Positions 55,493-64,000 of a stretch of DNA of 64,000 nt are shown here, in pieces. This stretch comes from Pseudocercospora fijiensis CIRAD86. Its lineage: Eukaryota > Ascomycota > Dothideomycetes > Mycosphaerellales > Mycosphaerellaceae. Where the stretch lies: NCBI RefSeq assembly GCF_000340215.1, contig NW_006921540.1:1544377-1608376 (forward strand), written 5' to 3'. A program made the translations under genes and the position numbers. How positions within the stretch are numbered: position 1 is the first letter of the stretch; every line of letters begins with the position of its first letter. The notes under the pieces are model-generated. The model had not been told where the DNA came from and made no database searches. It saw nothing but the letters and a program-made list of their open reading frames with translations.

Positions 55493-56326
55493 TTAAGATG
55501 CTCGTTGCTGTAGGACTAGGCGATTCCAGATTTGCCGACCTGCCAGGAGAGATGACACAGTGCTGGCCGAGCCGACGAAGACCAGGCCGACGGGGATCCA
55601 GCCCACGGCAGAGCCGGGAATGAACAGGTCGCAGCAGTCAATGATCAGCTGTGTATAGACGCGGGAGTCGATTGCAGGCGTCACGACGGCCGGCTTCTGC
55701 TCCGGCGTTTCGTCAATTTGCGTGGGCGCTTTGGCGGTGGCCGACAAGATTCGGGATGCGATCTGCCATAGGCCGAGGATGATGGAGAGTACGAGGGCGT
55801 AGAACCAGGCTTTGTTGGCTTCTCTTTGCACGTTTGCCGCCCATTCTGACGCGGAGACGCCGAGTGCATTGCCCTGCGCCATCTGAGCTTTCCGATGCCG
55901 ATGCCTCGCGCAGATGCAGGCAGGCAGGCAGGCTGGCTGGCTTACGATGCTTCCCATCTCGAGGAAGAAGTAGAGGCCCAGGAAGGAGCATTTGCCAACT
56001 TCAAGGAGCGTGATCACAGGCGCCTGCTGCTTGCGGAAGGCGTGCAAAGCGGCCACCCAGCACGGATGCCATTTCAAGAAGCGGAAGTAGCGTCGGCCTG
56101 TGTCACGGTGCATCAGTGTTCCGCCATCCGCCATCCTCCGACCATCTCCTCGACAAACACACCCACCCAGAGCGAACTGCGCTCGCAATTTGAGCACCGT
56201 GTCGACGTCGTCAGCAAACGCCGGCAGCCCGCATGCGATGGTGCAGAAGCCTTGCAACAGTCTCAGCAGCTTTTCCAGCCCAGCCGCGTCATCTGCATAT
56301 CGAACGAGGCCGGCGAGAAGCATCAT
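55493..56326 (-). CDS. PEX11-type peroxisome proliferation protein
   Basis: Three exons: 56,167-56,326, 55,946-56,097 and 55,493-55,882, with introns of 69 and 63 nt. The product has about 233 residues. It reads as the PEX11 family, membrane proteins that elongate and divide peroxisomes: RYADDAAGLEKLLRLLQGF near the start, GRRYFRFLKWHPCWVAALH spanning exon junction 1, LEVGKCSFLGLYFFLEM, and a C-terminal DCCDLFIPGSAVGWIP motif in a hydrophobic segment. A variable linker (about 165-190) separates the two halves. The ATG at 56,326 (or 56,323) gives a short hydrophobic start; an additional upstream exon cannot be excluded. Intron 2 contains a (GCAG)n tract. PEX11 proteins act in the peroxisomal membrane during fatty-acid growth, and its presence in a transporter/hydrolase island may be coincidental. 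Confidence 0.85.
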   Translation of the reverse strand: MMLLAGLVRYADDAAGLEKLLRLLQGFCTIACGLPAFADDVDTVLKLRAQFALGGCVCRGDGRRMADGGTLMHRDTGRRYFRFLKWHPCWVAALHAFRKQQAPVITLLEVGKCSFLGLYFFLEMGSIVSQPACLPACICARHRHRKAQMAQGNALGVSASEWAANVQREANKAWFYALVLSIILGLWQIASRILSATAKAPTQIDETPEQKPAVVTPAIDSRVYTQLIIDCCDLFIPGSAVGWIPVGLVFVGSASTVSSLLAGRQIWNRLVLQQRAS

Positions 56327-56806
56327 CGCGAAGCACAAAGGGAAGTGACAAGTCCTCGTGTCTGGTCCTCGGAAAGTTTTCGTTCGCGTCGCGTCACCGC
56401 ACGGCTGACAAGGCGAACGAACGACCGGGATGTCGATGTCATCCCTGATCAGCCCCTCCGAAGACTTCGCATCTCAACCTCAACCGCGGGACAGACTTCG
56501 GATCGGAGTGACTTGGCGGGATTATGAGTCGGATAGCAGGGCGGACATCGAGGCATCAGCATCAACGCTATGAAGGATTGACGGCCCAGCTACAACTATC
56601 GCTCGAGGTGCTCAGCAGGCTGGGAGCAAGAGGGAGGCCGGAAACTTGAAAGGACATGGAGCGCAGGAACAACATTCTGCATGGGAGAGAGAACATACCT
56701 CGCGTAGCAGAGAAAATACCATGCGTAGCAGAGAATATCCCACGCGTAGCAGAGAACATACCACGCGTAGCAGAGAACATACCACACTCTACGCGACGAC
56801 GTCTAC
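56327..56806. other. Intergenic with a 21-bp minisatellite
   Basis: Upstream region of the peroxin and 3' flank of the next transporter. Its only notable feature is the minisatellite at 56,701-56,792. No gene seen. Confidence 0.5.
56701..56792. repeat. 21-bp minisatellite, about four units
   Basis: The unit CGTAGCAGAGAACATACCACG is repeated about four times with a few changes. It starts 15 bp beyond the stop codon of the transporter at 56,807 (in its 3' untranslated region). The period is a multiple of three, so the minus-strand frames across it are open, but they are not linked to the gene. Confidence 0.85.
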
Positions 56807-58443
56807 CTAGTATGAGTAACGGAAGGCTGGGTTCTCGAAATCCGTCTTGTCCTCCATGATGCCCTCCGTGAGCTGCGCACCTTCTGGCGCCCGTCCATAC
56901 ATAGCATCTCGCTTCCTGTTCCGCCGTATCAGCATCGCCCGGATGATGAACGACAGCACGATTTGGCCAGAAGCACATGCCATAGTTACCGTGCATCCCG
57001 TGGAATAGGTCGGTGCCTCGCTCTGGAGGAAAGCATGCGGTCCGATGATATTGCCCACGCAGTATGCGAGGAAGACCAGCGCCGTCGCCGTAACTCGCTT
57101 GCTGTACCCGCCGACGTTGTTTGCAGGCAGCTGGAGAGCGATGACAAGAGAAGCCACGTATGCCCCCGAAATGTAGTTGCAAACCAATAGGCCTTTGTTA
57201 TGCTCTGCGGTGTGCGGAAGCTGCCACAGCAAAGCCGTCGCAAGAATCGTTGGGCACACGTACAACGCCATGATGTACGTTCGAATGTTCTTGAATTTAC
57301 TCGCCAACCAAGGACCTCCGAAGACGAAGAAAACCTGCCACATTCCTGTCGGTATGCCGTACGCCGTCGTCAGAAGCGGTCTGCCCCCGGCCAAGCCCTT
57401 GATAATGAGCTTGGAGAAGTTCGCCAGACCGCCATTCACCGTCTCGTTGAGCAGTACGAAGAAGAAAAGTAGCCAGACCTGAGGATCAACCAATGCCTCC
57501 TTGACCTGACCCATCTTAATGGTCGCGTTGAAGACACCGGTTTGGTTCTGCTGCGCTCGAGCGATCAGCGTGGCTTTTTCGTGCGAGCTAAAGCGCTTCG
57601 CCGTCATGATGTTGTTCGGCAGGAAGAATAGCATCATGACACCCCAGCACACTGTCAACCCACCGGCGAGGAGAAATATGATTCTCCACACGTCCCAGCC
57701 CTTGGCCTGACCAACCGCGAAAAACAGAATCCCACCGACCGATGCGCCGACACCATTGAAGCAGTAGAACAGTCCGGCTCGAGAAGACTGCTCCTTGCGA
57801 AGATACCACTGGCCGACGATCATCATGAAAACTGGCGTGATCAGCGACTCGAAGCAGCCGAGCAGGAATCGGCAAATGGCTAGTCCGACGAAATTGTGGC
57901 TCGATGCCATGATCATGAGAATGCTGCCCCAGCAAATGATGGCCACGGACACTACAGTACCAGTCGGTAGCTTCTGCGCAACATACGACATGGGCCATTC
58001 TGCGACAAGATAGCCAAAGTAGAAAATGCTCACAAGCCAGCTATACTGCTTCTGCGTTGTATTGGTACTCTCGAACAAGTCGAAGACGGCCGCATATGAC
58101 AGAGACTGGATGGAACATCGTCAGCATCGATATCTCATCGAACGTCTACCACCATGCTTACCTGCTTGTCGATATACTGGAGCAGATACGTACCGCAGAG
58201 GAGCGGCATCAGCATCCAATCAACTTTCTTGACCAGCTTCTTGATGCCGGCAGTGTCTGCCAGCATGGCATTGAGATCATCGTGCGAGATGTCATTCGTT
58301 CGAAGGAATACTTCAGCCTGATCCAGGTCCTTGATTTCGCCCTCCTTCAAGCTTCCACTTTGTGACACGGTTGTCTCCAGGCCACCCTTTCCTAGACTAT
58401 TCTTCTCCGCCATTTGGATGTCGTGCTCTTGCGAAGTCGTCAT
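56807..58443 (-). CDS. MFS transporter of the Dal5 (allantoate permease) type
   Basis: Two exons, 58,162-58,443 and 56,807-58,105, with a 56-nt intron. The product has 526 residues. The cytosolic N-terminus is about 70 residues. KKVDWMLMPLLCGTYLLQYIDKQ is the first helix and continues over the splice into LSYAAVFDL. IFYFGYLVAEWPMSYVAQKLP, RFLLGCFESLITPVFMMI and GQWYLRKEQSSRAGLFYCFNG are the signature of the fungal Dal5/allantoate permease subfamily of anion:cation symporters. About 12 membrane helices. Expected role: proton-coupled uptake of a small organic anion at the plasma membrane. It shares a 349-bp divergent promoter region with the carboxylesterase, suggesting joint control of import and hydrolysis (inference). 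Confidence 0.92.
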
Positions 58444-58792
58444 TCTTGCTTCCTGTTCTATTCGCTCCTCTCAAGGACGTTTGAAAGCCAGCCAAAAGGC
58501 GACGCAAGAGCAGGCGGCATCGAGTAAATAGATTTCAGGAGCACATCCGCCACTGCATCGCGACCTGTTTCCGAGTCCTTGCCCGCAAGAATCTTGCCCG
58601 TCCTGGATCGCCTATCAAGACCCCGGGATGATGAAAGCGGCATGTGGGCAAATGTGCATTGTGCATTGTGCAAATGAGAACGCCGAGCAATAGCCGTGGC
58701 GCTAGAATGGCGCGCACCACAGAAATCCTGGCGCGCTCGAGCACCGAGGCACACGGAATCGTCTTCTGTTTCTGCATGAAGTCGTTGTAAAG
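58444..58792. promoter_or_regulatory. Divergent promoter region of transporter and carboxylesterase
   Basis: 349 bp between two start codons pointing away from each other. It includes a GTGCATTGTGCATTGTGCA direct repeat at 58,653-58,671. No TATA box is obvious. Shared control is inferred from the arrangement. Confidence 0.55.
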
Positions 58793-60628
58793 ATGTCGGA
58801 CAGGAAAGGCGTACAAGAGTCTGATATTGCACGGCCTCGGCGGAATTCAAGGCATCAGTCTCCCATTCCGAGATCCACAATCCTTCTGGCCTCGTTGGTC
58901 GCGTTCTTGGTCGGTTACAATTTTGTTCCCAGTGTGCATCGGAAGGTTCAGACCTTTTTCTCTCTGGAGAAATGGAACATCGATACCCACCCAGAGGTCA
59001 CAATATCTCAAGGCACATTCATTGGCACGCTATTGGAAAGCAACAATCATCCGGTACCTATCGAGGCATTCCTTGGCATTCGGTACGCAGAGCCACCAGT
59101 TGGAGAACGACGATTTGCTCGAGCTGTACCTCTGCCGGATAGCAATGCTACGATTCAGGCTACGGAATACTCTTCACGTTGTCCTGGGAAACAGCTACTC
59201 CGGATCCCAGCGACACCTTGGCTCGAACCGTCCGAAGACTGCCTGACTCTCAATGTCTTTCGATGGAGAGGCAGCTTCCAGAACGCCAAGTATCCCGTCC
59301 TCGTATATTTCCATGGAGGTGCCTTCAACAGAGGCTTCGCTGCCATGCATGATACCGCCTCTATGCTGGCCAATTCCGAAGAGCCCTTCATTGCAGTATC
59401 CTTCAACTACAGGATTGGCGCCTTGGGCTTCTTGAACAGCCAGCTTACAGCCAAGGAGGGTCAGCTCAATCTCGGACTGCACGACCAGAAGCTGGTACTC
59501 GAATGGGTTCAGAAGCATATCGAAGCTTTTGGCGGTGACCCGAACGATGTAACAATCGCTGGTCTTTCGGCCGGTGCCCACAGCATCGGCCATCATATCT
59601 TCGACATCAATGAGAAGAGAGAGCTCTTCCACAAAGCCGTCATCGAGTCCGGCGGCGCAACATCAAGAGTCGTCCACCCAGCAGACTCCAAGCTTCACCG
59701 GGTCCAATTTGAGAAATTTGCCGCTGAAGTGGGATGTGACCTCCAGGAAGAAGCTTTGATTCTGCCATGCCTTCGCCAGGCTTCCACGGAGGCCGTCCAG
59801 GCTGCCCAAAGCAAGATTTTCGATGAATACAATCCTAGCGTGAGATGGGCCTGGCAGCCAGTTCTCGACGATGAGATTATATCTCGCCGACCACTCGATG
59901 CATGGAAGTCTGGCAGATGGCACAAAGTCCCAATCATGACTGGCTTCAACCATAATGAAGGTACCATGTACGTGCCCAAGAAGATGTCCGACAGCAGCGA
60001 ATTTACCAGCTTCTTCGCGACACTTCTGCCACAGCTGAGCAAGAGTGATCTCAAGGCCTTGAACGAGCTTTACCCAGATCCTGCCATGGACAAGGCATCC
60101 CCATACGTTGACACGAGGAACATATCCGCGCTTGGGGTTGGCAAACAATATAAGCGAGTCGAGGCAGCCTACGGCCAGTATGCTTATGTGTGCCCCGTGC
60201 GCCAGACAGTCAATTATGCCAGCCAAGGCCAGGGGCCATCAGTGTATCTCTACCACTGGGCTCTGAACAGGACCGTCCTCGGTGGTGCAAACCACGGTGA
60301 CCAAATCTTCTACGAAACAATGTCGCCCCTCGTGCGTGAAATCTCAGCGACTCAGGATGAGCTCGCCAAGAAGTTCCTGTCTTACGTGACCTCATTCATA
60401 ACCACTGGTGATCCAAACGCTCTTGAAGGACGGAAAGCAGTGCAGAGACCCAGATGGGAGCCATTCAGCAGGTCTGATGGTGGTGGTCGAACCATGATCT
60501 TTGGTCTCGGCAACGACGAACCGGCCGGCGGGGACAATGTTGGGGTTGCTGCTCAATTTGTACACGATCAGTGGGCGAAAGGAGCTTGCGGTTTCTGGTG
60601 GGCAAAGTCAGAGGTTCCGGAGGACTAA
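58793..60628 (+). CDS. Membrane-anchored type-B carboxylesterase
   Basis: Intronless, 611 residues. A basic cytosolic N-terminus (about 1-27) and one transmembrane helix (STILLASLVAFLVGYNFV, about 29-46) make it a probable type II membrane protein with a luminal or extracellular catalytic domain. Alpha/beta-hydrolase features of the COesterase family: FLGIRYAEPPVGERRF, the SEDCLTLNVFR box, oxyanion motif HGGAFNRG, nucleophile Ser in GLSAGAHS (about residue 260), the acid Glu in NHNEGTMY and the catalytic His in GGANHGDQIFY. It hydrolyses carboxylic esters; substrate unknown. Typical secreted homologues have a cleavable signal peptide, so the basic residues before the hydrophobic segment are a departure. 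It is divergent from the Dal5-type transporter and convergent with the methyltransferase. Confidence 0.93.
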   Translation: MSDRKGVQESDIARPRRNSRHQSPIPRSTILLASLVAFLVGYNFVPSVHRKVQTFFSLEKWNIDTHPEVTISQGTFIGTLLESNNHPVPIEAFLGIRYAEPPVGERRFARAVPLPDSNATIQATEYSSRCPGKQLLRIPATPWLEPSEDCLTLNVFRWRGSFQNAKYPVLVYFHGGAFNRGFAAMHDTASMLANSEEPFIAVSFNYRIGALGFLNSQLTAKEGQLNLGLHDQKLVLEWVQKHIEAFGGDPNDVTIAGLSAGAHSIGHHIFDINEKRELFHKAVIESGGATSRVVHPADSKLHRVQFEKFAAEVGCDLQEEALILPCLRQASTEAVQAAQSKIFDEYNPSVRWAWQPVLDDEIISRRPLDAWKSGRWHKVPIMTGFNHNEGTMYVPKKMSDSSEFTSFFATLLPQLSKSDLKALNELYPDPAMDKASPYVDTRNISALGVGKQYKRVEAAYGQYAYVCPVRQTVNYASQGQGPSVYLYHWALNRTVLGGANHGDQIFYETMSPLVREISATQDELAKKFLSYVTSFITTGDPNALEGRKAVQRPRWEPFSRSDGGGRTMIFGLGNDEPAGGDNVGVAAQFVHDQWAKGACGFWWAKSEVPED

Positions 60629-60734
60629 GCGATTGCGATGTCATATGACTTGAGACGAGTATAAATTTGAAAACAAGGCATGCTCCTGGGCACATTGTTG
60701 TAGATGTACCGTTGAATATCGACAGTCGCGAGAC

Positions 60735-61613
60735 TCATTTAGACGAGACCGAGATCCTTCTCGCCGTGAAAACCACAAAATACGGATCTTCGACAAAGTC
60801 TTTCCAGAATTCCGGGTCTTCTTGGAATAGCTCCGTTTCCTTTGGATCTAAGTTCTGTACGTCGATGACTCCGAGCGTGTTGGGGATATATGTGTCGCCT
60901 CGCAGGCTGATCTCGGTGGAGCAAGAGTAGAAGGTGAAGGGTGGCTTGGTATTGACCAGGACCTGGCACCTCACAGCGCGTGTCGCTGTCTGTTCGATGA
61001 GGGTTGCCCTCGCGCCATATTTGCCATCCTGGACGCAGCGGGACCATGGATTCTGGATTCTGGCGCCAATCATTCGGCCTCCGGGCTTGAGGTATGCAGC
61101 AATGTTTCTCCACATAGAGACCAACTCCTCCACTGTCTCTATGTGATCGAAAGGAAATGAGCCCATGATGATATCGTAGCCTTGGATCGGTAGCTCTTTG
61201 ATCTGCTCCCACAGAGGCAGCACTATGTCGCCGCGATACCAATGGATTACCTCTCGACCAGCCTCAGCCTCGATCTTCTTTCCCACTTCCATCATCGCCT
61301 CGCTGATATCAACAACATCGATTCGATCGGCTCCCCCTTCAATTGCAACGCGAGCATGGTCTCCAGTCCCACCGGCAATGTCGAGAATTCGGAGTCCAGT
61401 GCAGTTTCCGAGTGCCTTTGATATCAAAGCCTTCTCCATCTTGCCATGTGGGAGGTCCTTTGGGCTGACGTACTGCTGGGCGATACCATCATACTGGGTG
61501 GGTTCGAATCCAGCGTAAGTTCCAGGCGTTTTCCGTCTACGCGAGCAGAGTTCTTCAGCTGTGCACAAGAAAGCATCCGCATCGAATGCTCGAGCAATGC
61601 TTTCGGTATGCAT
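60735..61613 (-). CDS. Class I SAM-dependent methyltransferase
   Basis: Intronless, 292 residues from the ATG at 61,613. The Rossmann-fold methyltransferase domain starts with motif I ILDIAGGTGDHA (about residues 76-87), followed by an acidic loop in DRIDVVDIS (binding ribose of S-adenosylmethionine), GYDIIMGSFPFDHIET (motif IV) and YLKPGGRMIG (motif V/VI). An N-terminal segment with YDGIAQQYVSP is typical of small-molecule methyltransferases of the UbiE/Methyltransf_25 type. Substrate unknown. No signal peptide, so cytosolic. The 3' end is 106 bp from the stop of the carboxylesterase on the opposite strand. The GGTTCGAATCC in this gene resembles a tRNA T-arm by chance. Confidence 0.9.
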   Translation of the reverse strand: MHTESIARAFDADAFLCTAEELCSRRRKTPGTYAGFEPTQYDGIAQQYVSPKDLPHGKMEKALISKALGNCTGLRILDIAGGTGDHARVAIEGGADRIDVVDISEAMMEVGKKIEAEAGREVIHWYRGDIVLPLWEQIKELPIQGYDIIMGSFPFDHIETVEELVSMWRNIAAYLKPGGRMIGARIQNPWSRCVQDGKYGARATLIEQTATRAVRCQVLVNTKPPFTFYSCSTEISLRGDTYIPNTLGVIDVQNLDPKETELFQEDPEFWKDFVEDPYFVVFTARRISVSSK

Positions 61614-62438
61614 GTTGACCGTATTATTGTTGCTGATCCGTGATGATCAAAGCGGCTGATGTAGTCAGGCGGCTGTCTCAGCGCGTATATCTATGGTGAC
61701 CGCAGTAGCCACGGAGATCGGATGCGTTTCAGCCGCTCAAAGCTGGCGAGTGAGGTGGCCAAGACAAAGCATCACTGGGTTGCTCTTCCTGGTGCAGGGT
61801 TGCGTTTAGGAAGGCTCCCAGACAAGCGATCTGGGGAATTGGCCAGGGACGGCGATGGAAGCGAGGTAGGTCCGCCAGTCAGAACTGATGTCATGTGCTG
61901 CAACAGCCTTGGACCCGAGCACGGCGTGGTCTCGGAAAGCGATCCTTCTGAATTGCCTTCACTGCCCAGCCCACGGCTTCGGGTGCTCAGCGTGCCGAAG
62001 ATATTTGGGTGAACACGGAAAACGTGACGATCCATGTCAAATGCTTGGTTTTGACTTTGACCACATTATTATCAACAACCTCTCGCCAACTTGGCTTACT
62101 CGCACCGTCTGATGACTGTGACGAGCTATTTTCGATGTAGTGCATCATCCTGGCAGGTATATATGACGGCGGGATGGCCTCAGAAACACAAACTTCAATT
62201 TCTTCGGCTACGTACGGACGGCTCTGCCTCTGAGACACGCGGAAGTGGTGATCACACCTCCGACAGATGCTCTTCGGAGGATTGACATGATCCGCTTCTG
62301 GTCAGAGTTCTGTTCCAGGCCATGCACACCGACGGGCAGACACCTACTCTCCCGGCTTGAGGGCATCAGCCAGCGGAACTGGTTGGAAGGGATAGCCGAT
62401 GTTCGCGTATGATCATGGATGACGATGGCAGCGACGAA
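61614..62438. other. Intergenic, no gene supported
   Basis: 825 bp between two minus-strand genes, holding the promoter of the methyltransferase. Frames such as 61,722-62,012 lack domains. Confidence 0.55.
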
Positions 62439-63197
62439 TCACGCTCGTTTTGGCTTCGAGCTGCCGCCTCGACTGGTGGAGACAATGATGCTGATGGCAG
62501 AGAGGAGCTCCCAGGCGAGCACCGGATAGATTGACCCGCGCTGCCACAGTCCAACAGGTGTCTTCCAATCCCATTCGGGCAGGGCAAGGAAGCGATAGAA
62601 GCTGTACAGACCACTCATGCCCAAGCCAAGGCTGAGAGCTCTGAAGGCCGTGGGACTTTCGTGGCGGCCCAAGTGGGTGGCGACAAGGGCAGAGAGGATG
62701 GAGTTCAGATTGCCCGCGATGGAAACCAGCGCCAAGCCGGTCCAGTGCCATCCGATGATCTTCCAAAACTTCTCGCGAGGGCCGCCATGGATGCAGCCCA
62801 GAAGGAGCATGCCAGCAGCGAACAACAGGGTCAGCAGGAAGCGGAAGGTGCGGAGCGTGGCAGTGTGTTGCGTGGCACGCGTACGGCTGGCGTACAAGAG
62901 GACGAGCTGGGCAACAGCGAAGATGGCGCCTGCTTGGAAGAAGTTGTAGTTTTGTGCTGCGAAGCGATGCGAGGTGACATTGTAGTGTTTCAGGGGATGG
63001 ACCTGTCGGTAGTCGACGCCCAGGTCACTGAGCGACTCGATGGACCAGTCGTACCTTCGCTCGCCATGCTCGAAGCCGGACTGCGCGTAAAGCTCCAAGA
63101 AGGCCCAGCCCGCAACGCTCGCCACATACAATGCCGCGGGGAGCAGCACGAGCATCGATCCGGACGTCGGCGCGTGGGCGTGGGCGTGGGAAGCCAT
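62439..63197 (-). CDS. Polytopic membrane protein, DUF998-like
   Basis: Intronless, 252 residues. A His/Ala-rich N-terminus (MASHAHAHA) precedes six to seven predicted membrane helices. SIESLSDLGV after helix 1, followed by a loop with NYNFFQAGAIFAVAQLVLLY, resembles the DUF998 family of small integral membrane proteins with a conserved S-x-S-D-L-G box. The helix FLLTLLFAAGMLLLGCIHGG and the motif GWHWTGLALVSIAGN fit the same layout. Function of the family is unknown. The 5' leader contains a C-rich microsatellite. An alternative is a fungal-specific membrane family outside DUF998. Confidence 0.65.
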   Translation of the reverse strand: MASHAHAHAPTSGSMLVLLPAALYVASVAGWAFLELYAQSGFEHGERRYDWSIESLSDLGVDYRQVHPLKHYNVTSHRFAAQNYNFFQAGAIFAVAQLVLLYASRTRATQHTATLRTFRFLLTLLFAAGMLLLGCIHGGPREKFWKIIGWHWTGLALVSIAGNLNSILSALVATHLGRHESPTAFRALSLGLGMSGLYSFYRFLALPEWDWKTPVGLWQRGSIYPVLAWELLSAISIIVSTSRGGSSKPKRA

Positions 63198-63714
63198 TCG
63201 GGGGTGGGATGAAGAGGGAGAGCAGCGTGGTGTGGGGGAGGAAATGCTGCGCTGCGGTCGATAAATACAATACCGTCGGCGTGAGAGGGAGAGTGCTGGC
63301 CTACCACGTTAAATGCTCGTCGCCCTCGCCCTCGCCCTCGCACCGCCCCGCCCCGCCCCGCCCCGCCCCGCCCCCTCATCTCACAAGGTAAAGGTATCGC
63401 CGCCGGTGCCTTCCTTGTTCGGGCTTTTGCGTTTGCGCCGGCCGACGTGACCCGAAAGTCTAAACGACATCTCCGTCTTCGTTGTCCTTTCCTCCTTCTT
63501 GCTCCTGATGGATCATGTCAGCTGCGACGGGACAGACGGGTGACAGCACGGAAGGTCTCGTGGAGGATGCGATGTCATACGTGGAAAAGCGATGAATGTC
63601 ATTATTGACCAAGGCCATGCATGCCCCATTCCATCCCTTTGTAGTTGCAATTTTCATGCCCAATTCTAAGGTTTCCGGCTAGAAGGGGTGGCTTCGGGTG
63701 CGGCAACCTACGCA
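63198..63714. promoter_or_regulatory. Upstream region of the membrane-protein gene, to the repeat border
   Basis: 517 bp including GC-rich microsatellites (63,320-63,374). No gene is supported; the frame at 63,460-63,663 has no domain. RIP-type composition begins near 63,715. Confidence 0.5.
63320..63374. repeat. CGCCCT and CCCCG microsatellites
   Basis: Three CGCCCT units (63,321-63,340) directly followed by six CCCCG units (63,344-63,374), about 120-180 bp upstream of the membrane-protein start. Such GC-rich leader repeats can act as promoter elements, but no evidence for function is visible. Confidence 0.8.
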
Positions 63715-64000
63715 CTGACCAAATTATTGCCTTAGCATCAGATAGACCCTGCTCTTATAGTAGATAGTATATGAATAGCTAGCTCTTTTATATAATAGTA
63801 TAGCTTTAGGTCTCTTTAGTATATTTCCTTAGTTAAGTAACGACCGGCTTACTAACGAATAGTAGCAATCGGACGAGGAAGAAATAGTAGCTATAGATAG
63901 TGGTTTGTCGGCTCGAGTAGTAGCAGGGGAAGCGGATTCGTATAGTAGAGACGAGTCGTTCGATTCTAGTAAGTTTATAGTATATAATAGTACTAGACTT
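63715..64000. mobile_element. Start of another RIP-mutated repeat
   Basis: Composition switches back to TA-rich, CA/TG-poor. Reading RIP stops as Gln on the plus strand gives an acidic, Ser-rich stretch near 63,860-63,960. The family cannot be named because the window ends. Confidence 0.6.

Noticed and set aside
56568..57182. 204-codon minus-strand frame with a repeated MFSATRG segment
   Set aside because: It is the 21-bp minisatellite plus a wrong frame of the Dal5-type transporter.
61490..61515. GGTTCGAATCC word resembling a tRNA T-arm
   Set aside because: It lies inside the methyltransferase reading frame and no acceptor or anticodon stem can be formed around it.
37790..63700. Secondary-metabolite biosynthetic cluster
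   Set aside because: No PKS, NRPS, terpene synthase or prenyltransferase is present; a methyltransferase, hydrolases and transporters alone do not support it.

Overview
The window looks like a contig from a filamentous ascomycete (Pezizomycotina; protein style suggests Dothideomycetes, low certainty). The evidence is short GT-AG introns of about 46-95 nt, fungal gene families (Zn2Cys6/MHR regulator, sugar-porter and Dal5-type MFS transporters, fungal PEX11, fungal lactonase-like metallo-beta-lactamase) and repeats carrying the signature of repeat-induced point mutation (RIP): CA and TG are scarce, TA is abundant, and glutamine and tryptophan codons have become stops.

Layout: (1) 1-37,790 is RIP-mutated nested repeats with no intact gene. 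Three complete chromodomain Ty3/gypsy retrotransposons can be delimited to the base by LTRs and 5-bp target duplications: 248-7,378 (+, ATTTA), 15,762-22,946 (-, ACCTA, contains a 100-N assembly gap) and 24,612-31,684 (-, TAGTG). The first sits inside an older minus-strand copy of the same family (1-247 and 7,379-8,739). The other two sit inside a stretch bounded by inverted GACCCCGCAGTAGTTCGG ends (8,740 and 32,928). With the insertions removed this stretch is about 9.9 kb. It holds a hAT-type transposase relic, an unidentified intron-bearing gene relic and two different histone H3-like gene relics. A truncated second type of Ty3/gypsy element (minus strand) follows at 32,929-36,500. (2) 37,790-49,960 is a gene island: a small conserved-looking protein, an MFS sugar porter, a Zn2Cys6 regulator whose zinc cluster is split over three exons, a single-pass membrane protein and a Dal5-type MFS transporter. 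(3) 49,964-53,109 is a RIP-mutated Fot1/pogo-like DNA transposon with 45-bp inverted repeats and TA target duplication. (4) 53,112-63,700 is a second gene island: lactonase-type metallo-beta-lactamase, PEX11-type peroxin, a second Dal5-type MFS transporter, membrane-anchored type-B carboxylesterase, class I methyltransferase and a DUF998-like membrane protein. (5) From about 63,715 RIP-mutated sequence resumes.

No polyketide synthase, NRPS or terpene synthase is visible, so the islands look like uptake and catabolic accessory genes (three transporters, a regulator, a lactonase, an esterase) rather than a biosynthetic cluster. The most unusual content is the inverted-end element with two histone H3-like genes, together with short GCCGGCTA-type repeats that lie inside recognisable introns of its relic genes.
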